A stretch of DNA of 38,620 nucleotides from Candidatus Moranbacteria bacterium GW2011_GWE1_49_15 (GCA_001003855.1 LCPX01000002.1:1-38620), one strand, 5' to 3'; shown: positions 15,948-24,689, numbered from the stretch's first letter. Numbers and translations are program-made. The notes: generated by a model from the sequence alone, not told the origin.

Positions 15948-18266
15948 CTATTGGATATTCATAGCGTTTATCTCATCGGAAGTGATTATGTAAGCTTTTT
16001 TGTCGGTTTCGTTGATGGAGAAACCCGTAGCATCGCTTACGGATTCGTTATGGTATTGCTTAAGAAGCTTCCCTTCTTTGTCGAATTTTATTATCCTGGA
16101 ATTTCCGATATCCATGACGTAGATCCCTTCGGCGGTTATGTCCGTATGGACCTTGTTGAAGTTGACCGGAGTGGTGGAGTTTTCCATGGTGAAATCCACG
16201 ATCTCCCCTCTGAAAAGTTTCCTGAGTCCGGTCTTGTCAGCTAGAAATACGTTGTCATCGATGGCCATGTCGCTCACGGATGACGCGTCCAAAGGTTTTT
16301 TCACCCAGTCAGTTTTCTCCCCGAAGCCGCCTTCGGCGCGCGGATATCGGTATATCTGATTGTTCTTTTTATCCAGAAGGTAGAGGTAAGTCAGATAGGT
16401 AGAGGCTTGGCTTATCTGGGCGCCCTGGGGAATCACGATGGAATTATCCTTGAAATCCAAAGAGACGGGACTGAATGAAACCACTTTTTCCCGGTCAGTC
16501 AGGATGAAAATGAGATTCAAGTCTTTCATGTAGGCGGTGATCCTGCCCGATCCGTACTCCTCAAGCCAGGTGAATTCCTTGGTTTCGTTTTCCTTGATCA
16601 GGGTTACGGTTCTGTCCGTCACCGCATAAAGGTCGCTTTCCAAAGGGAACGAACCGATGACTCCGCTCAGCGAACTTATTTTTTCCACCTGCTCAACGAA
16701 GGCGATATTTCTCTCATTCAAATATTTTTCTTCGTTTTGGTCCGGTGATTCCGTGGTTGGAATGGTGTCTATGGAGGCGGCCTCCTTCTTTTTAAAGTCT
16801 ATTTTTGAGAAAAACAGGGGCAATATTATCAGGGCGAGTATTATTGATACGGTTGAGATTTTCTGTTTGGGCGTAAATCCGGCAAAGAGACGATTCGCCT
16901 TGCTTGCGTCCGGAAGCACGGTCCTCAGTTTCTCCAAGGTGTGTCCGTTCGGCAATAGTTCGGGAATTTTTCCAACCAGCGGTTTCAAATTGGCGATACC
17001 CTCGGAAACGCTCTTTTTGACCGGTATTCCAAGTTTGGATATTTTGGAGACGTTTTTGCGCGGCGAAGGTTGGAATTCCTTTTCATATTGCTCGATTATG
17101 TTTTCCAACGATTCTTCCGGTATCATTTCGGGGGCATCCGGCTTCTTGCGACCCCGGTATTTTTTGCCAAGTCCGTCCTTCAACGAGGAGAATTTACCGG
17201 CGTAGTTGTAGGATGCCGCGGAAGAAAGGGTCTTCTTGGTTTTTTTCCAGGCGGAAAATGCCTGTTTTTTGAAGAAGTCTTTGGTCGCGAACATCGAGTT
17301 ATACATGACCTCTTTGACCATTTGCGCCTGCTCCTGCAACGCCCCGGAATCCTCTTTTTCTTCGTTGTCCCCCTGGATGTATATGTGGCCGGTCTTCTTG
17401 TCGACGTATTCCTTTTCCTGTTCCGGGTCCTCGGTCTCCGGTTTTGCTTCAACGAGCGGGGCTGTCCATTTTTTCTTTTTTGAGAAGGCAGTCTCACTAA
17501 AAACGCTGATAGTGGCGGTTTCCTCTTTTTGTTTTATCGGTTCCTTGCGGACGGTTTTTTTCTCCGGTTCGTCTATGTCGACGATCAATGTTCCGGCCAT
17601 GTCCAGTTCGTTGGTAAGCGCCGTTTTTATGAATTGTATGAATTTGTCCTTGTCGAACCTGGCGACGTTCTTTTTAAGGTCGGAAAGGGAAAGGATATGG
17701 AAAAGGTCTTCGGAAGTGATTATGAGCTTGTCTCCTTTTTCCAGGCGGCCGCTGGAGACGTTCGTGAAAGTTTTCAGCGGATGCGGATCCGGCGAGTCCG
17801 GCGCCAGGTCTTCTGTCACGTCCGTGAGGACCGTGTTCCTATTGAGGAGTATCTTGGCCTTTCCCGTGACGCTGAAATGGATGCTGTTTTTTTCGATAAC
17901 GCAGATAGCGGAGTCTATTTTTCCGAGCCAGTTTATGTTGCCATGCTTGGCCAGTTCGGAAAGGGCCAAATTTACCTTATGCAGGGCGGCGTCGAAGCTG
18001 TCCTGAACCGAGCGCTTGGGATTCAGATAATACTCCTTTTTAACTACGGAGTTGAGGAAATTGACCACGTAGGCGGAATCCTCGCTGTAATCCCTTATTT
18101 CGAAAAATCCCACCAAACTGCCCAAGGGCTGCTGGCTGATATTTTCCGGCTGATAGCTGAAGAGCTCTATATAAGGCTTCAGGTTTGAGTTATTGACTAC
18201 CAAAATAGGGAAAATGCTCTTTTCCATGTCTGTATTTTTTATTTTGTCATTGTTTTCCAGGGGCAT
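15948..18266 (-). CDS. Degenerate PP2C-like domain, membrane segment and beta-propeller protein
   Basis: A protein of about 772 residues in three parts. Residues about 15-230 resemble the PPM/PP2C phosphatase fold: IDSAICVIEKNSIHFSVTGKAKIL parallels the strand pair that normally reads GDSR, and GRLEKGDKLIITSEDLF parallels the GD-LLL-SDG block. The metal-binding aspartates of DGMGG and GDSR are absent, so I expect a non-catalytic domain. A long basic linker leads to one membrane helix (STVSIILALIILPLFF, about 471-487). The C-terminal part repeats short strands ending in NSRIIKFDKEGKLLKQY, typical of NHL-like beta-propellers. The start at 18266 lies just after an extended -10 box; an ATG at 18227 is an alternative, and an upstream ATG at 18338 lies before the promoter. 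It converges on the ATPase gene. Confidence 0.72.
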   Translation of the reverse strand: MPLENNDKIKNTDMEKSIFPILVVNNSNLKPYIELFSYQPENISQQPLGSLVGFFEIRDYSEDSAYVVNFLNSVVKKEYYLNPKRSVQDSFDAALHKVNLALSELAKHGNINWLGKIDSAICVIEKNSIHFSVTGKAKILLNRNTVLTDVTEDLAPDSPDPHPLKTFTNVSSGRLEKGDKLIITSEDLFHILSLSDLKKNVARFDKDKFIQFIKTALTNELDMAGTLIVDIDEPEKKTVRKEPIKQKEETATISVFSETAFSKKKKWTAPLVEAKPETEDPEQEKEYVDKKTGHIYIQGDNEEKEDSGALQEQAQMVKEVMYNSMFATKDFFKKQAFSAWKKTKKTLSSAASYNYAGKFSSLKDGLGKKYRGRKKPDAPEMIPEESLENIIEQYEKEFQPSPRKNVSKISKLGIPVKKSVSEGIANLKPLVGKIPELLPNGHTLEKLRTVLPDASKANRLFAGFTPKQKISTVSIILALIILPLFFSKIDFKKKEAASIDTIPTTESPDQNEEKYLNERNIAFVEQVEKISSLSGVIGSFPLESDLYAVTDRTVTLIKENETKEFTWLEEYGSGRITAYMKDLNLIFILTDREKVVSFSPVSLDFKDNSIVIPQGAQISQASTYLTYLYLLDKKNNQIYRYPRAEGGFGEKTDWVKKPLDASSVSDMAIDDNVFLADKTGLRKLFRGEIVDFTMENSTTPVNFNKVHTDITAEGIYVMDIGNSRIIKFDKEGKLLKQYHNESVSDATGFSINETDKKAYIITSDEINAMNIQ

Positions 18267-18276
18267 ATCTCTGAAT

Positions 18277-18285
18277 ATTATAACA
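18277..18285 (-). promoter_or_regulatory. Extended -10 promoter for the propeller protein
   Basis: TGTTATAAT on the minus strand. The predicted start near 18270 is only a few bases before the ATG at 18266, giving a nearly leaderless transcript, or a 43-nt leader if the ATG at 18227 is used. Confidence 0.6.
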
Positions 18286-18367
18286 CATAACCTTCCGGAA
18301 ACGTCCCCCTGTTTTCTTTCTTGATTATACATCAACACTCCTTCAAGTCCAAGGAAGTGATGGGATG

Positions 18368-18396
18368 TTTACTTTTTGGCCCTCGGAAGCTATAAT
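18368..18396 (+). promoter_or_regulatory. Sigma-70-type promoter for the winged-helix gene
   Basis: TTTACT (18368-18373) and TATAAT (18391-18396) are 17 bases apart. The predicted start near 18403 leaves about 50 nt to the ATG at 18453. It forms a divergent pair with the promoter at 18277-18285. Confidence 0.65.
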
Positions 18397-18452
18397 GGCA
18401 ATTAGACATGTCCGAAAAGGGCGAAATTCTAATATTTTTTAAAGAAAATGCT

Positions 18453-19058
18453 ATGTCTGAAATTCTAGAGACGTTATTCGGTTCCAGAGCGAAAACGAGA
18501 TTGCTGAGATTTTTCCTGCTGAATCCCGAAGGGGAGTATTCCGTGATGGAAATCGCCCAGAAAAACATGCTTACTAACGCGCAGGTCAGAAAGGAGCTCA
18601 ATTCTTTGAAAAAGATAAAGTTCGTCATAGAGAAGAGCAAGAAAAACCAGAAACATTACATATTGAACAGGAATTTCCATTTCTATCCGGAGCTTAAAGG
18701 ATTGATAGCCAAATCCAATATCTATCCGCAATGCAAGAGCCTCGGTAAGATAAAGGGGATCGGTGACGTAAAGCTGGCTCTTATAAGCGGGATATTCCTC
18801 AACCATCCGAAAAGCAAGGTTGATATGATATTGGTGATCAACAACACCAGCCGGGGCAAGCTCAAGAACGTCATGAATAATCTTGAGGCGGAAGTGGGGA
18901 AGGAAGTCAGTTTCGTCCTTATGAACAGTGAAGAATTCAAATATAGGTTGGATATGCTGGACAGGTTCCTGATGGATTTCTTGGAAGGGCCATATGACGA
19001 AATCGTGAACAAGATCCCCGGACTCAAGAGGTTCGTGGCAGGCATAAAAAAATATTAA
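18453..19058 (+). CDS. Winged-helix regulator with a nucleotidyltransferase-like C-terminal domain
   Basis: A protein of about 201 residues. The N-terminal 70 residues form a winged helix: LFGSRAKTRLLRFFLLNPEGEYSVMEIAQKN followed by NAQVRKELNSLKKIKFV as the recognition helix and wing. The rest (GDVKLALISGIFLNHPKSKVDMILVINNTSRGKLKNVMNNLEAEVGKEVSFVLMNSEEF) resembles a MNT-type nucleotidyltransferase fold, but the catalytic GSxxxGxxxxxSDxD signature is not intact, so it probably senses a ligand rather than catalysing. I chose the ATG at 18453 rather than 18408, which would be almost at the transcript start. Its targets are unknown; the gene diverges from the PP2C-like/propeller gene, a possible target. 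Confidence 0.7.
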   Translation: MSEILETLFGSRAKTRLLRFFLLNPEGEYSVMEIAQKNMLTNAQVRKELNSLKKIKFVIEKSKKNQKHYILNRNFHFYPELKGLIAKSNIYPQCKSLGKIKGIGDVKLALISGIFLNHPKSKVDMILVINNTSRGKLKNVMNNLEAEVGKEVSFVLMNSEEFKYRLDMLDRFLMDFLEGPYDEIVNKIPGLKRFVAGIKKY

Positions 19059-19073
19059 TCTTTCTCGCGCACT

Positions 19074-20198
19074 ATGCTTTTGAACATAATCCTATCGGTG
19101 CTGGTCCTTGTCATTCTCGGTTTCGCTTGGGTCGTTTTCGAAATGAAAAGGAAAATGGAGCAGAGCGCGGATAACCGTGAAGAGCGCGATAGGATAGTGG
19201 CGATGCAGGAGTCACTGAGGCATATCGTCGAAGAAAACCGGGAGCTTCGCAAGGAAATAGACTCGAAACTTTCCCAAACCCACCGTGCCGGACAGGATCA
19301 GATGTCCCAAACCATCCGTACGGTACAGGGAATCACGGAACAGTCCGCCAAGCTCATCAGCAACGTCACTGAAAAACTTACCAAGCTCGATGAGACCAAT
19401 AGGCAGGTGGTCAATTTTTCCGCCCAACTTCAGAACCTCCAGGATATACTGAAGAATCCGAAGCAAAGGGGCGTTTTGGGCGAGTATTTTTTGGAAGAGA
19501 CTCTCAAGAATGTGCTCGGTCCGAAATCATACCAGATGCAATATAAATTGGGCAAAAGCGAAAAAACCGAACAGGATCTGATCGTGGACGCGGTCGTTTT
19601 CGTCAAAGACAAGATAGTGCCCATAGATTCGAAGTTTTCTTTGGAAAATTATGAAAGGATCCTGAATTCCACGGATAGTGGGGAGCGGGAGAGATTCGAG
19701 AAGTTGTTCAAGCAGGACTTGAAGAACCGCATAGACGAGACTTCGAAATATATCCGCCCCGAAATGGGAACGATGGATTTCGCTTTCATGTTCATACCTT
19801 CGGAAGCGATTTATTATGACTTGTTGGTGAACAAGGTGGGTATGGGACAGGTGAATACGCGGGATCTGATCGAGTATGCTTTTCAGGAAAAGAAGGTTAT
19901 CATAGTGTCCCCGACCTCCTTCTTGGCTTATCTGCAAACGGTCCTCCAGGGCCTGCGGGCCTTCCAGATAGAGGAAAGCGCCAAGGAGATCAGGACTAAC
20001 GTGGGCAAGCTCCAGCAGCACATCTCCAAATACGACGAGTACTTCAAGAAAATAGGGAACAGTTTGGGAACCACCGTGAACCATTACAATAACGCCCATA
20101 AGGAATTTGAAAAAATAGACAAGGACGTCGCAAGGATAACGGAGACTGAAAAGGTGATCGAGCCGCTCGCGCTGGAAAGGCCGCAGGAAAGCATGTGA
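19074..20198 (+). CDS. rmuC: RmuC-family DNA recombination protein
   Basis: A 374-residue protein with an N-terminal membrane helix (IILSVLVLVILGFAWVVF), a coiled coil from about 25 to 125, and the RmuC domain: LKNPKQRGVLGEYFLEETLKNVL, then QDLIVDAVVFVKDKIVPIDSKFSLENY with the acidic and lysine residues of the nuclease-like fold, and MDFAFMFIPSEAIYYDLL and VIIVSPTSFLAYLQTVLQGLR. RmuC limits recombination at inverted repeats and is predicted to be a restriction-endonuclease-fold enzyme, here tethered to the membrane. It starts 15 bases after the winged-helix gene, so the two probably share a transcript. Confidence 0.92.
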   Translation: MLLNIILSVLVLVILGFAWVVFEMKRKMEQSADNREERDRIVAMQESLRHIVEENRELRKEIDSKLSQTHRAGQDQMSQTIRTVQGITEQSAKLISNVTEKLTKLDETNRQVVNFSAQLQNLQDILKNPKQRGVLGEYFLEETLKNVLGPKSYQMQYKLGKSEKTEQDLIVDAVVFVKDKIVPIDSKFSLENYERILNSTDSGERERFEKLFKQDLKNRIDETSKYIRPEMGTMDFAFMFIPSEAIYYDLLVNKVGMGQVNTRDLIEYAFQEKKVIIVSPTSFLAYLQTVLQGLRAFQIEESAKEIRTNVGKLQQHISKYDEYFKKIGNSLGTTVNHYNNAHKEFEKIDKDVARITETEKVIEPLALERPQESM

Positions 20199-20248
20199 TT
20201 CGCGGTTTCGGGCCAAGGGCATAATCCGGACAGTTTATTGAGCTGAAA

Positions 20249-20614
20249 ATGAAGATGAAATCTTTCATGGCGCAGGAATTTTTCAAAAACGCTATCATCC
20301 AATGGGTCATGATAGTGTCTTTGCTTTTGAACGGGGCTTGCTGGGGCGTCCTTATATTTTTCATCAGGTCGGTTGATTTTCCTATCATATTGCACTATAA
20401 TGTATACTTCGGAGTGGATATCATCGGGGATTGGTGGCAAGCGTATTTCCTACCCCTGATAGCCCTTTCCGTGATGGCTGTGAACGTGCTATTGGCCCAT
20501 TTTTTCTATAAAAACGAGGAGAGGGTCATATCCTACCTGTTGCTGTTGGCTTCGCTGATTGTGCAGATAAGCGCTGCGATAGCCATTGGCGCGATAATAA
20601 GAATAAATTACTGA
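20249..20614 (+). CDS. Small membrane protein of unknown function
   Basis: A 121-residue protein with three membrane helices: about 17-38 (IQWVMIVSLLLNGACWGVLIFF), 66-85 and 95-115. Between the first two is FPIILHYNVYFGVDIIGDWW, a loop I associate with short CPR membrane proteins but cannot assign to a named family. The next gene begins one base after its stop, so it is probably translated together with the GT2 glycosyltransferase. No function is proposed. Confidence 0.75.
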   Translation: MKMKSFMAQEFFKNAIIQWVMIVSLLLNGACWGVLIFFIRSVDFPIILHYNVYFGVDIIGDWWQAYFLPLIALSVMAVNVLLAHFFYKNEERVISYLLLLASLIVQISAAIAIGAIIRINY

Positions 20615-20615
20615 A

Positions 20616-22298
20616 ATGTTCAATTTTCCAGACCCCAAAACCAAGGATCCTAAACAATGGAGGTTGCAGCGGAGACTCGAGGTCATCCCCGGCACATTGA
20701 CGTGGTTGACCATCATCGGAATGTTCGCCCTTTCGTTCATAGTCCCCGTTTGGATAGCCGTGTTCATCATAGCTTTCGACATATATTGGATATATAGGAC
20801 CATTTTTATCACTACTTATTCCGTCGTAGCGTATAGGAAATTCCAAGAAGGCAAGACTATCGATTGGTGGGAGAGATGCCAGAATATCGTGGATCCGGCC
20901 AAATACGCCGAGGAGATTTCGGAGAGAATAGCCAAACTCAAAGGACAGTTGGGGGAGAGTTTGAGTTTTTTCCAGAAAAGGAAAGTGAAAAAAGAAATCA
21001 GGAAGCAGGAGACATTCTTGCAGAAGGTCCGGGAAATCGGGGAAAACAAGGACGAGATATTGGATTGGCGCAAGATATTGCACGTGGTGATGCTTCCCAC
21101 CGCCAATGAGCCGGCGGAGGTCATCGAACCCGCGATAGCGGCCATCGCCGACAGCAATTTTCCCAACCAGCAGATCATCATCCTGTTGGCGACCGAAGAG
21201 AGGGAGGATGAGAAGCGGAGGATGGAAAAGGTCAATCATCTCAAGAGTAAGTTCAATGGAGTTTTCCGTGATTTTTTGGTGACTACCCATGAAGTCGCCG
21301 CAGGGGAGTTGAAATGCAAGGCTTCGAACGCCACTTATGCTGCCAAAAAATTGCAGGCATATCTGGATGAAAGGGAGATCGATTACAAAAAAGTCATTTT
21401 TTCCAATTTCGATTGCGACAGCGTGTGCCATCCGCAATATTTCGCCGCGCTCACCTATGAATATATAACCGATCCGAAGAGGCTCCAACGCTCATACCAG
21501 CCGCTTCCGATGTACCACAACAACCTTTGGGACACCAATGCGTTCGTGCGCGTCATCGTGACGAGCTCTTCTTTTTGGCATATGTACCAGAGCACCAGGA
21601 TAGAGATGGTCACTTTCTCCTCGCACAGCGAACCTTTCGACACTTTGGTTAAAGTCGGTTTCTGGCCGGTGAACGTGATCAGCGAGGATTCCATAATCTA
21701 TTGGAAGTGTTATTCCTATTACCATGGGGACTATATGGTCAAACCTATTTATCTGCCTATTTCCCTGGATGCCGTGTTGGCGCACACCTATTGGCAGACG
21801 ATCAAGAACCAATATAAGCAGAAAAGGCGCTGGGCTTATGGAATCGAGAATTTCCCGATGATCATGCGCGCGATCTGGCCTGATAAGAAGATAAAGCTTT
21901 CTAAGAAATTGGGAATCGCTTCCGAGATGCTGGAAGGGCATCATTCCTGGGCCACCTCGTCTTTCATTTTGGCCGTTCTGGGATGGCTGCCGCTCATTTT
22001 CGGCGGTGCCGATTTCAATGAGAGCGTGATAGCGCACAATCTGCCCTTCGTCACCAGGTATCTGATGACGTTGGCTATGGGGGGGTTGATCGTTTCGATG
22101 TTTTTGAGTTTCCTGCTACTTCCTCCGCGGCCCGCGAAGTATTCCAGGAAGAGGTATATTTATATGTTCTTGCAATGGTTCTTGGTTCCGATCATAGCTC
22201 CGACGCTCGGCGCCCTTCCGGCCATAGATTCACAAACCAGGATATTGTTCAAGAAATATTTCGGAGAATTCTGGGTTACCGATAAGATCAGGAAATAA
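20616..22298 (+). CDS. Membrane GT2-family glycosyltransferase
   Basis: A 560-residue protein of processive-type GT2 architecture. Two membrane helices lie near residues 25-70. A 50-residue charged insertion (AKYAEEISERIAKLKGQL and after) precedes the GT-A domain, which opens with HVVMLPTANEPAEVIEPAI. The DxD motif appears as FDCDS near residue 266, and the product-site QxxRW motif as QKRRW near 402-406. Further helices at about 440-530 form the membrane exit part. Enzymes of this type extend polysaccharide or lipid-linked sugars from the cytoplasmic face. It follows the small membrane protein by one base and precedes a WecA/TagO-type gene. Confidence 0.88.
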   Translation: MFNFPDPKTKDPKQWRLQRRLEVIPGTLTWLTIIGMFALSFIVPVWIAVFIIAFDIYWIYRTIFITTYSVVAYRKFQEGKTIDWWERCQNIVDPAKYAEEISERIAKLKGQLGESLSFFQKRKVKKEIRKQETFLQKVREIGENKDEILDWRKILHVVMLPTANEPAEVIEPAIAAIADSNFPNQQIIILLATEEREDEKRRMEKVNHLKSKFNGVFRDFLVTTHEVAAGELKCKASNATYAAKKLQAYLDEREIDYKKVIFSNFDCDSVCHPQYFAALTYEYITDPKRLQRSYQPLPMYHNNLWDTNAFVRVIVTSSSFWHMYQSTRIEMVTFSSHSEPFDTLVKVGFWPVNVISEDSIIYWKCYSYYHGDYMVKPIYLPISLDAVLAHTYWQTIKNQYKQKRRWAYGIENFPMIMRAIWPDKKIKLSKKLGIASEMLEGHHSWATSSFILAVLGWLPLIFGGADFNESVIAHNLPFVTRYLMTLAMGGLIVSMFLSFLLLPPRPAKYSRKRYIYMFLQWFLVPIIAPTLGALPAIDSQTRILFKKYFGEFWVTDKIRK

Positions 22299-22342
22299 GC
22301 TTCATTGGGGAAGCTCCATCTTTCTTGTTTTCATAAAGCTCT

Positions 22343-23374
22343 ATGGGTTATTCCCTTTATTTTTTTCCTTTCGTTTTTTCATTCCTGATAGCCACCATGC
22401 TGTCGGCGAGCCTTCTTTTGGTGAGAAGATTTTTCCCGGACGACAGGCGTTCCGGAAGGCATGTGCATAAAGCTGGAAAATTGCGTTTGGGCGGAGTGGC
22501 CGTCATAATCGCCTTCGTGGCATCTTTGTTGTTGGACGAAAGTCTTTTTATCCCGCAGTCTTTATGGGGGATAATAGCCGCTTCCGTTTTGATATTGATC
22601 GTCGGCGTTTGGGACGATATCAGGGAACTTAACTGGAAATATCAGTTGTTTTTCCAATTTTCCATAGCGGTCCTGGTTTTCATTATGGGCGTCAGGATAG
22701 AATACGTGACGAACCCGTTCGGGGGAGTTTTCGATTTGGAACCCGAAAGGCTTTTTTTGCCGAATCTGCTGCTGGTGGCGATCTGGATAATGATCTTCAT
22801 GAATTCCATGAATTGGATAGATGGGATAGACGGGTTGAGCGGGGGGATAACCTTGATAGGGGCGACGACCATATTCATTCTCGCCCTTAAGCCGGAGGTT
22901 AATCAGCCCCCGGTAGGAATCATCACGGCCGCTCTTTTCGGAGCCGTCCTGGCTTTTCTGGTGTTCAATTTCAATCCTTCAAGGATAATGGCTGGAACGA
23001 GCGGGTCCATGTTTATGGGGTTTATCTTGGCCGTTTTGGCCATATTCGCCGGAGCTAAAATAGCGACCATGCTTTTGATTATGGCTATACCCATAATCGA
23101 CGCTTTCTGGGTGATCCTTGAGAGGATAAAAAACGGCAAATCCATCTTCGAAGCGGATAGGAACCATCTCCATCACAAACTGTTGGAACTTGGTTGGTCG
23201 CAGAAAAAAATATGCCTCTTTTTTTACGCCGTCACGTTCGTTATCTCCTTGATTGCGCTCAACACGAGGGCGATAGGAAAATTCGTGACCATCTTGCTGG
23301 CGGCGGCGGTCATGGCGTCCCTGCTTTACGTTATAAACAGAAAGGTTTATTCCGTTAAATCCAAAAGCACATGA
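22343..23374 (+). CDS. WecA/TagO-type polyprenyl-phosphate sugar-phosphate transferase
   Basis: A 343-residue protein with about ten membrane helices. Diagnostic blocks in order: DDRRSGRHVHKAGKLRLGGVA, WDDIRELNWKYQLFFQ with the Asp-Asp pair, NSMNWIDGIDGLSGG (about 153-167), and HLHHKLLELG (about 274), the last distinguishing WecA/TagO from MraY. It should transfer a sugar phosphate from a UDP-sugar to undecaprenyl phosphate, starting a lipid-linked glycan. One oddity: the family's GDSGS/GDAGS block reads GTSGS (near residue 217), replacing the conserved aspartate by threonine. Its last four bases overlap the next gene. Confidence 0.88.
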   Translation: MGYSLYFFPFVFSFLIATMLSASLLLVRRFFPDDRRSGRHVHKAGKLRLGGVAVIIAFVASLLLDESLFIPQSLWGIIAASVLILIVGVWDDIRELNWKYQLFFQFSIAVLVFIMGVRIEYVTNPFGGVFDLEPERLFLPNLLLVAIWIMIFMNSMNWIDGIDGLSGGITLIGATTIFILALKPEVNQPPVGIITAALFGAVLAFLVFNFNPSRIMAGTSGSMFMGFILAVLAIFAGAKIATMLLIMAIPIIDAFWVILERIKNGKSIFEADRNHLHHKLLELGWSQKKICLFFYAVTFVISLIALNTRAIGKFVTILLAAAVMASLLYVINRKVYSVKSKST

Positions 23375-23823
23375 AAGGAAAAATCGTAAAAATAACAGCC
23401 GGTCTGCTTGTTTTGGCGGGAATAGTCCTGGCTACTTGGAAGGATCCGAAAATTTTTGATTTTGGCGATCAGCATCGGCAAACAGTCGTGCTTTCCGGGC
23501 GGGAATTCGAGGTCGAGATTGCGGACACGCATGAAAAATCTTTACTGGGGCTTGGTGGCAGAGAAGGCATGTGCGAATATTGCGGCATGCTGTTTACTTT
23601 TCCGGAAAAAGCCAGGCACGCGTTTTGGATGAAGGGTATGCGGTTCGATCTGGATATCATATGGGTCGCGGACGGAAAAGCGGTCTGGATCGAGAAAAAG
23701 ATCCCTTTTGACAGCGGTGAAACTTTCGATCCGGACGTCGTTTCAGATCAGGTGTTGGAGCTGAATGCCGGTTTGGCTGATGGAATCGGAATCGCGGTGG
23801 GGGACAGGATCGATTCTCGCTAA
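23371..23823 (+). CDS. DUF192-family secreted or membrane-anchored protein
   Basis: A 150-residue protein with an N-terminal hydrophobic segment (about 7-22) that could be a signal peptide or anchor. The DUF192 core follows: EIADTHEKSLLGLGGREGM, MLFTFPEKARHAFWMKGMRFDLDIIWV and ELNAGLADGIGIAVGDRI. Members are small extracytoplasmic beta-rich proteins of unknown role. The start ATG overlaps the preceding TGA (ATGA). A strong terminator follows, closing the operon that began at the winged-helix gene. Confidence 0.9.
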   Translation: MKGKIVKITAGLLVLAGIVLATWKDPKIFDFGDQHRQTVVLSGREFEVEIADTHEKSLLGLGGREGMCEYCGMLFTFPEKARHAFWMKGMRFDLDIIWVADGKAVWIEKKIPFDSGETFDPDVVSDQVLELNAGLADGIGIAVGDRIDSR

Positions 23824-23839
23824 AACGCTTTTAAAACAC

Positions 23840-23867
23840 ATAAAACCCCGCAGTTGCGGGGTTTTAT
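23840..23867. terminator. Intrinsic terminator after the DUF192 gene
   Basis: AAAACCCCGC pairs perfectly with GCGGGGTTTT over an AGTT loop. The A/T symmetry allows use in both directions, including for the minus-strand gene ending at 23957. Confidence 0.92.
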
Positions 23868-23956
23868 GCTATTAAAAAAAATTGATTGCCAAACGAGTGT
23901 TGACAATGAATTTATTCATTTCATTCTAAAGAACGATGCTTTCGCTTCGCAAATCC

Positions 23957-24553
23957 CTATGTAAGGGAAGTAACCAGCGCTGAGTATTTCTGCAGATTTT
24001 TGAGCTGCGCTTCATTCAGATTTTTGGACTGTTCTATCGCGTTCTGGATCAAGTCCTTGGAAAACTCTACGGTAGTTCCAGGGTATACCCTACCCTCGAA
24101 ACCGACGTTCTTCCTTAGGTAATCCTCGATGTAAATCTTGTGCTCTTTGGTCAATTCGGAATTAGGATTCTTTTCGAGATAGTTTGCAAGAGCTCTACGT
24201 GCGAGATGGGTTACCCCGTCTCCGTTTCCAGCTGATTCCACGAATGAACCCTCGGTTTCCTTGCTGACAGGAGCCACCGCCTCTTCGGTCTTTTGGGTTT
24301 GGGTTCCGGCAACCTGCTGTTCTCCCTGCTCTCCTTCAACTTCGATAGTCGCTTGTCCGTCGGCAGCAAGCTGCTCCTGGGAAGCCTCTTCTTCGGTCGC
24401 TAGCGGAGTCTCGGTTCTCTTTGAGTATGAATATATTCCTCCGGCTATAACTATCACGATAACGACGCTAACAATTATGCGGAGATTATCCTGAAACCAT
24501 CTTTTGGCCTTATCCATACCCGTTTCTTGTGATTCTGGTGTCATTTCTTCCAT
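23957..24553 (-). CDS. Single-pass membrane protein with acidic linker, unknown function
   Basis: A protein of about 198 residues. A short N-terminal stretch precedes one membrane helix (LRIIVSVVIVIVIAGGIYSY, about 25-44), then an acidic Gln/Glu/Thr-rich linker to about 105, then a folded domain: NGDGVTHLARRALANYLEKN and EHKIYIEDYLRKNVGF, GRVYPGTTVEFSKDLIQNAIEQS. The pattern of a helix followed by a V-x-P-G-x-T turn recalls peptidoglycan- or LysM-like modules but is not a clear match. I chose the ATG at 24553, which has a purine-rich AGGTAGGTG upstream; a GTG at 24562 is the alternative. It has a good promoter about 100 bases upstream. Confidence 0.72.
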   Translation of the reverse strand: MEEMTPESQETGMDKAKRWFQDNLRIIVSVVIVIVIAGGIYSYSKRTETPLATEEEASQEQLAADGQATIEVEGEQGEQQVAGTQTQKTEEAVAPVSKETEGSFVESAGNGDGVTHLARRALANYLEKNPNSELTKEHKIYIEDYLRKNVGFEGRVYPGTTVEFSKDLIQNAIEQSKNLNEAQLKNLQKYSALVTSLT

Positions 24554-24657
24554 AATTTTCACCTACCTTTCTAGCTTAATCGTTAAAACGCGATTATTTG
24601 CTTTCGTTGAAGCCTTACTCTGCCCCCTGAAGGGCTTCATCGACCCGTCTTTTCTTA

Positions 24658-24686
24658 ATTGTATAGTAGGCAAAATTGCGCGTCAA
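24658..24686 (-). promoter_or_regulatory. Sigma-70-type promoter
   Basis: TTGACG and TACAAT separated by 17 bases on the minus strand. The predicted transcript has a leader of about 97 nt with small inverted repeats (GAAGCC/GGCTTC and AATCG/CGATT) before the ATG at 24553. Confidence 0.7.
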
Positions 24687-24689
24687 CTA

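Noticed and set aside
18267..18338. Upstream ATG at 18338 for the propeller protein
   Set aside because: It lies upstream of the extended -10 promoter, and the added residues resemble translated promoter DNA.
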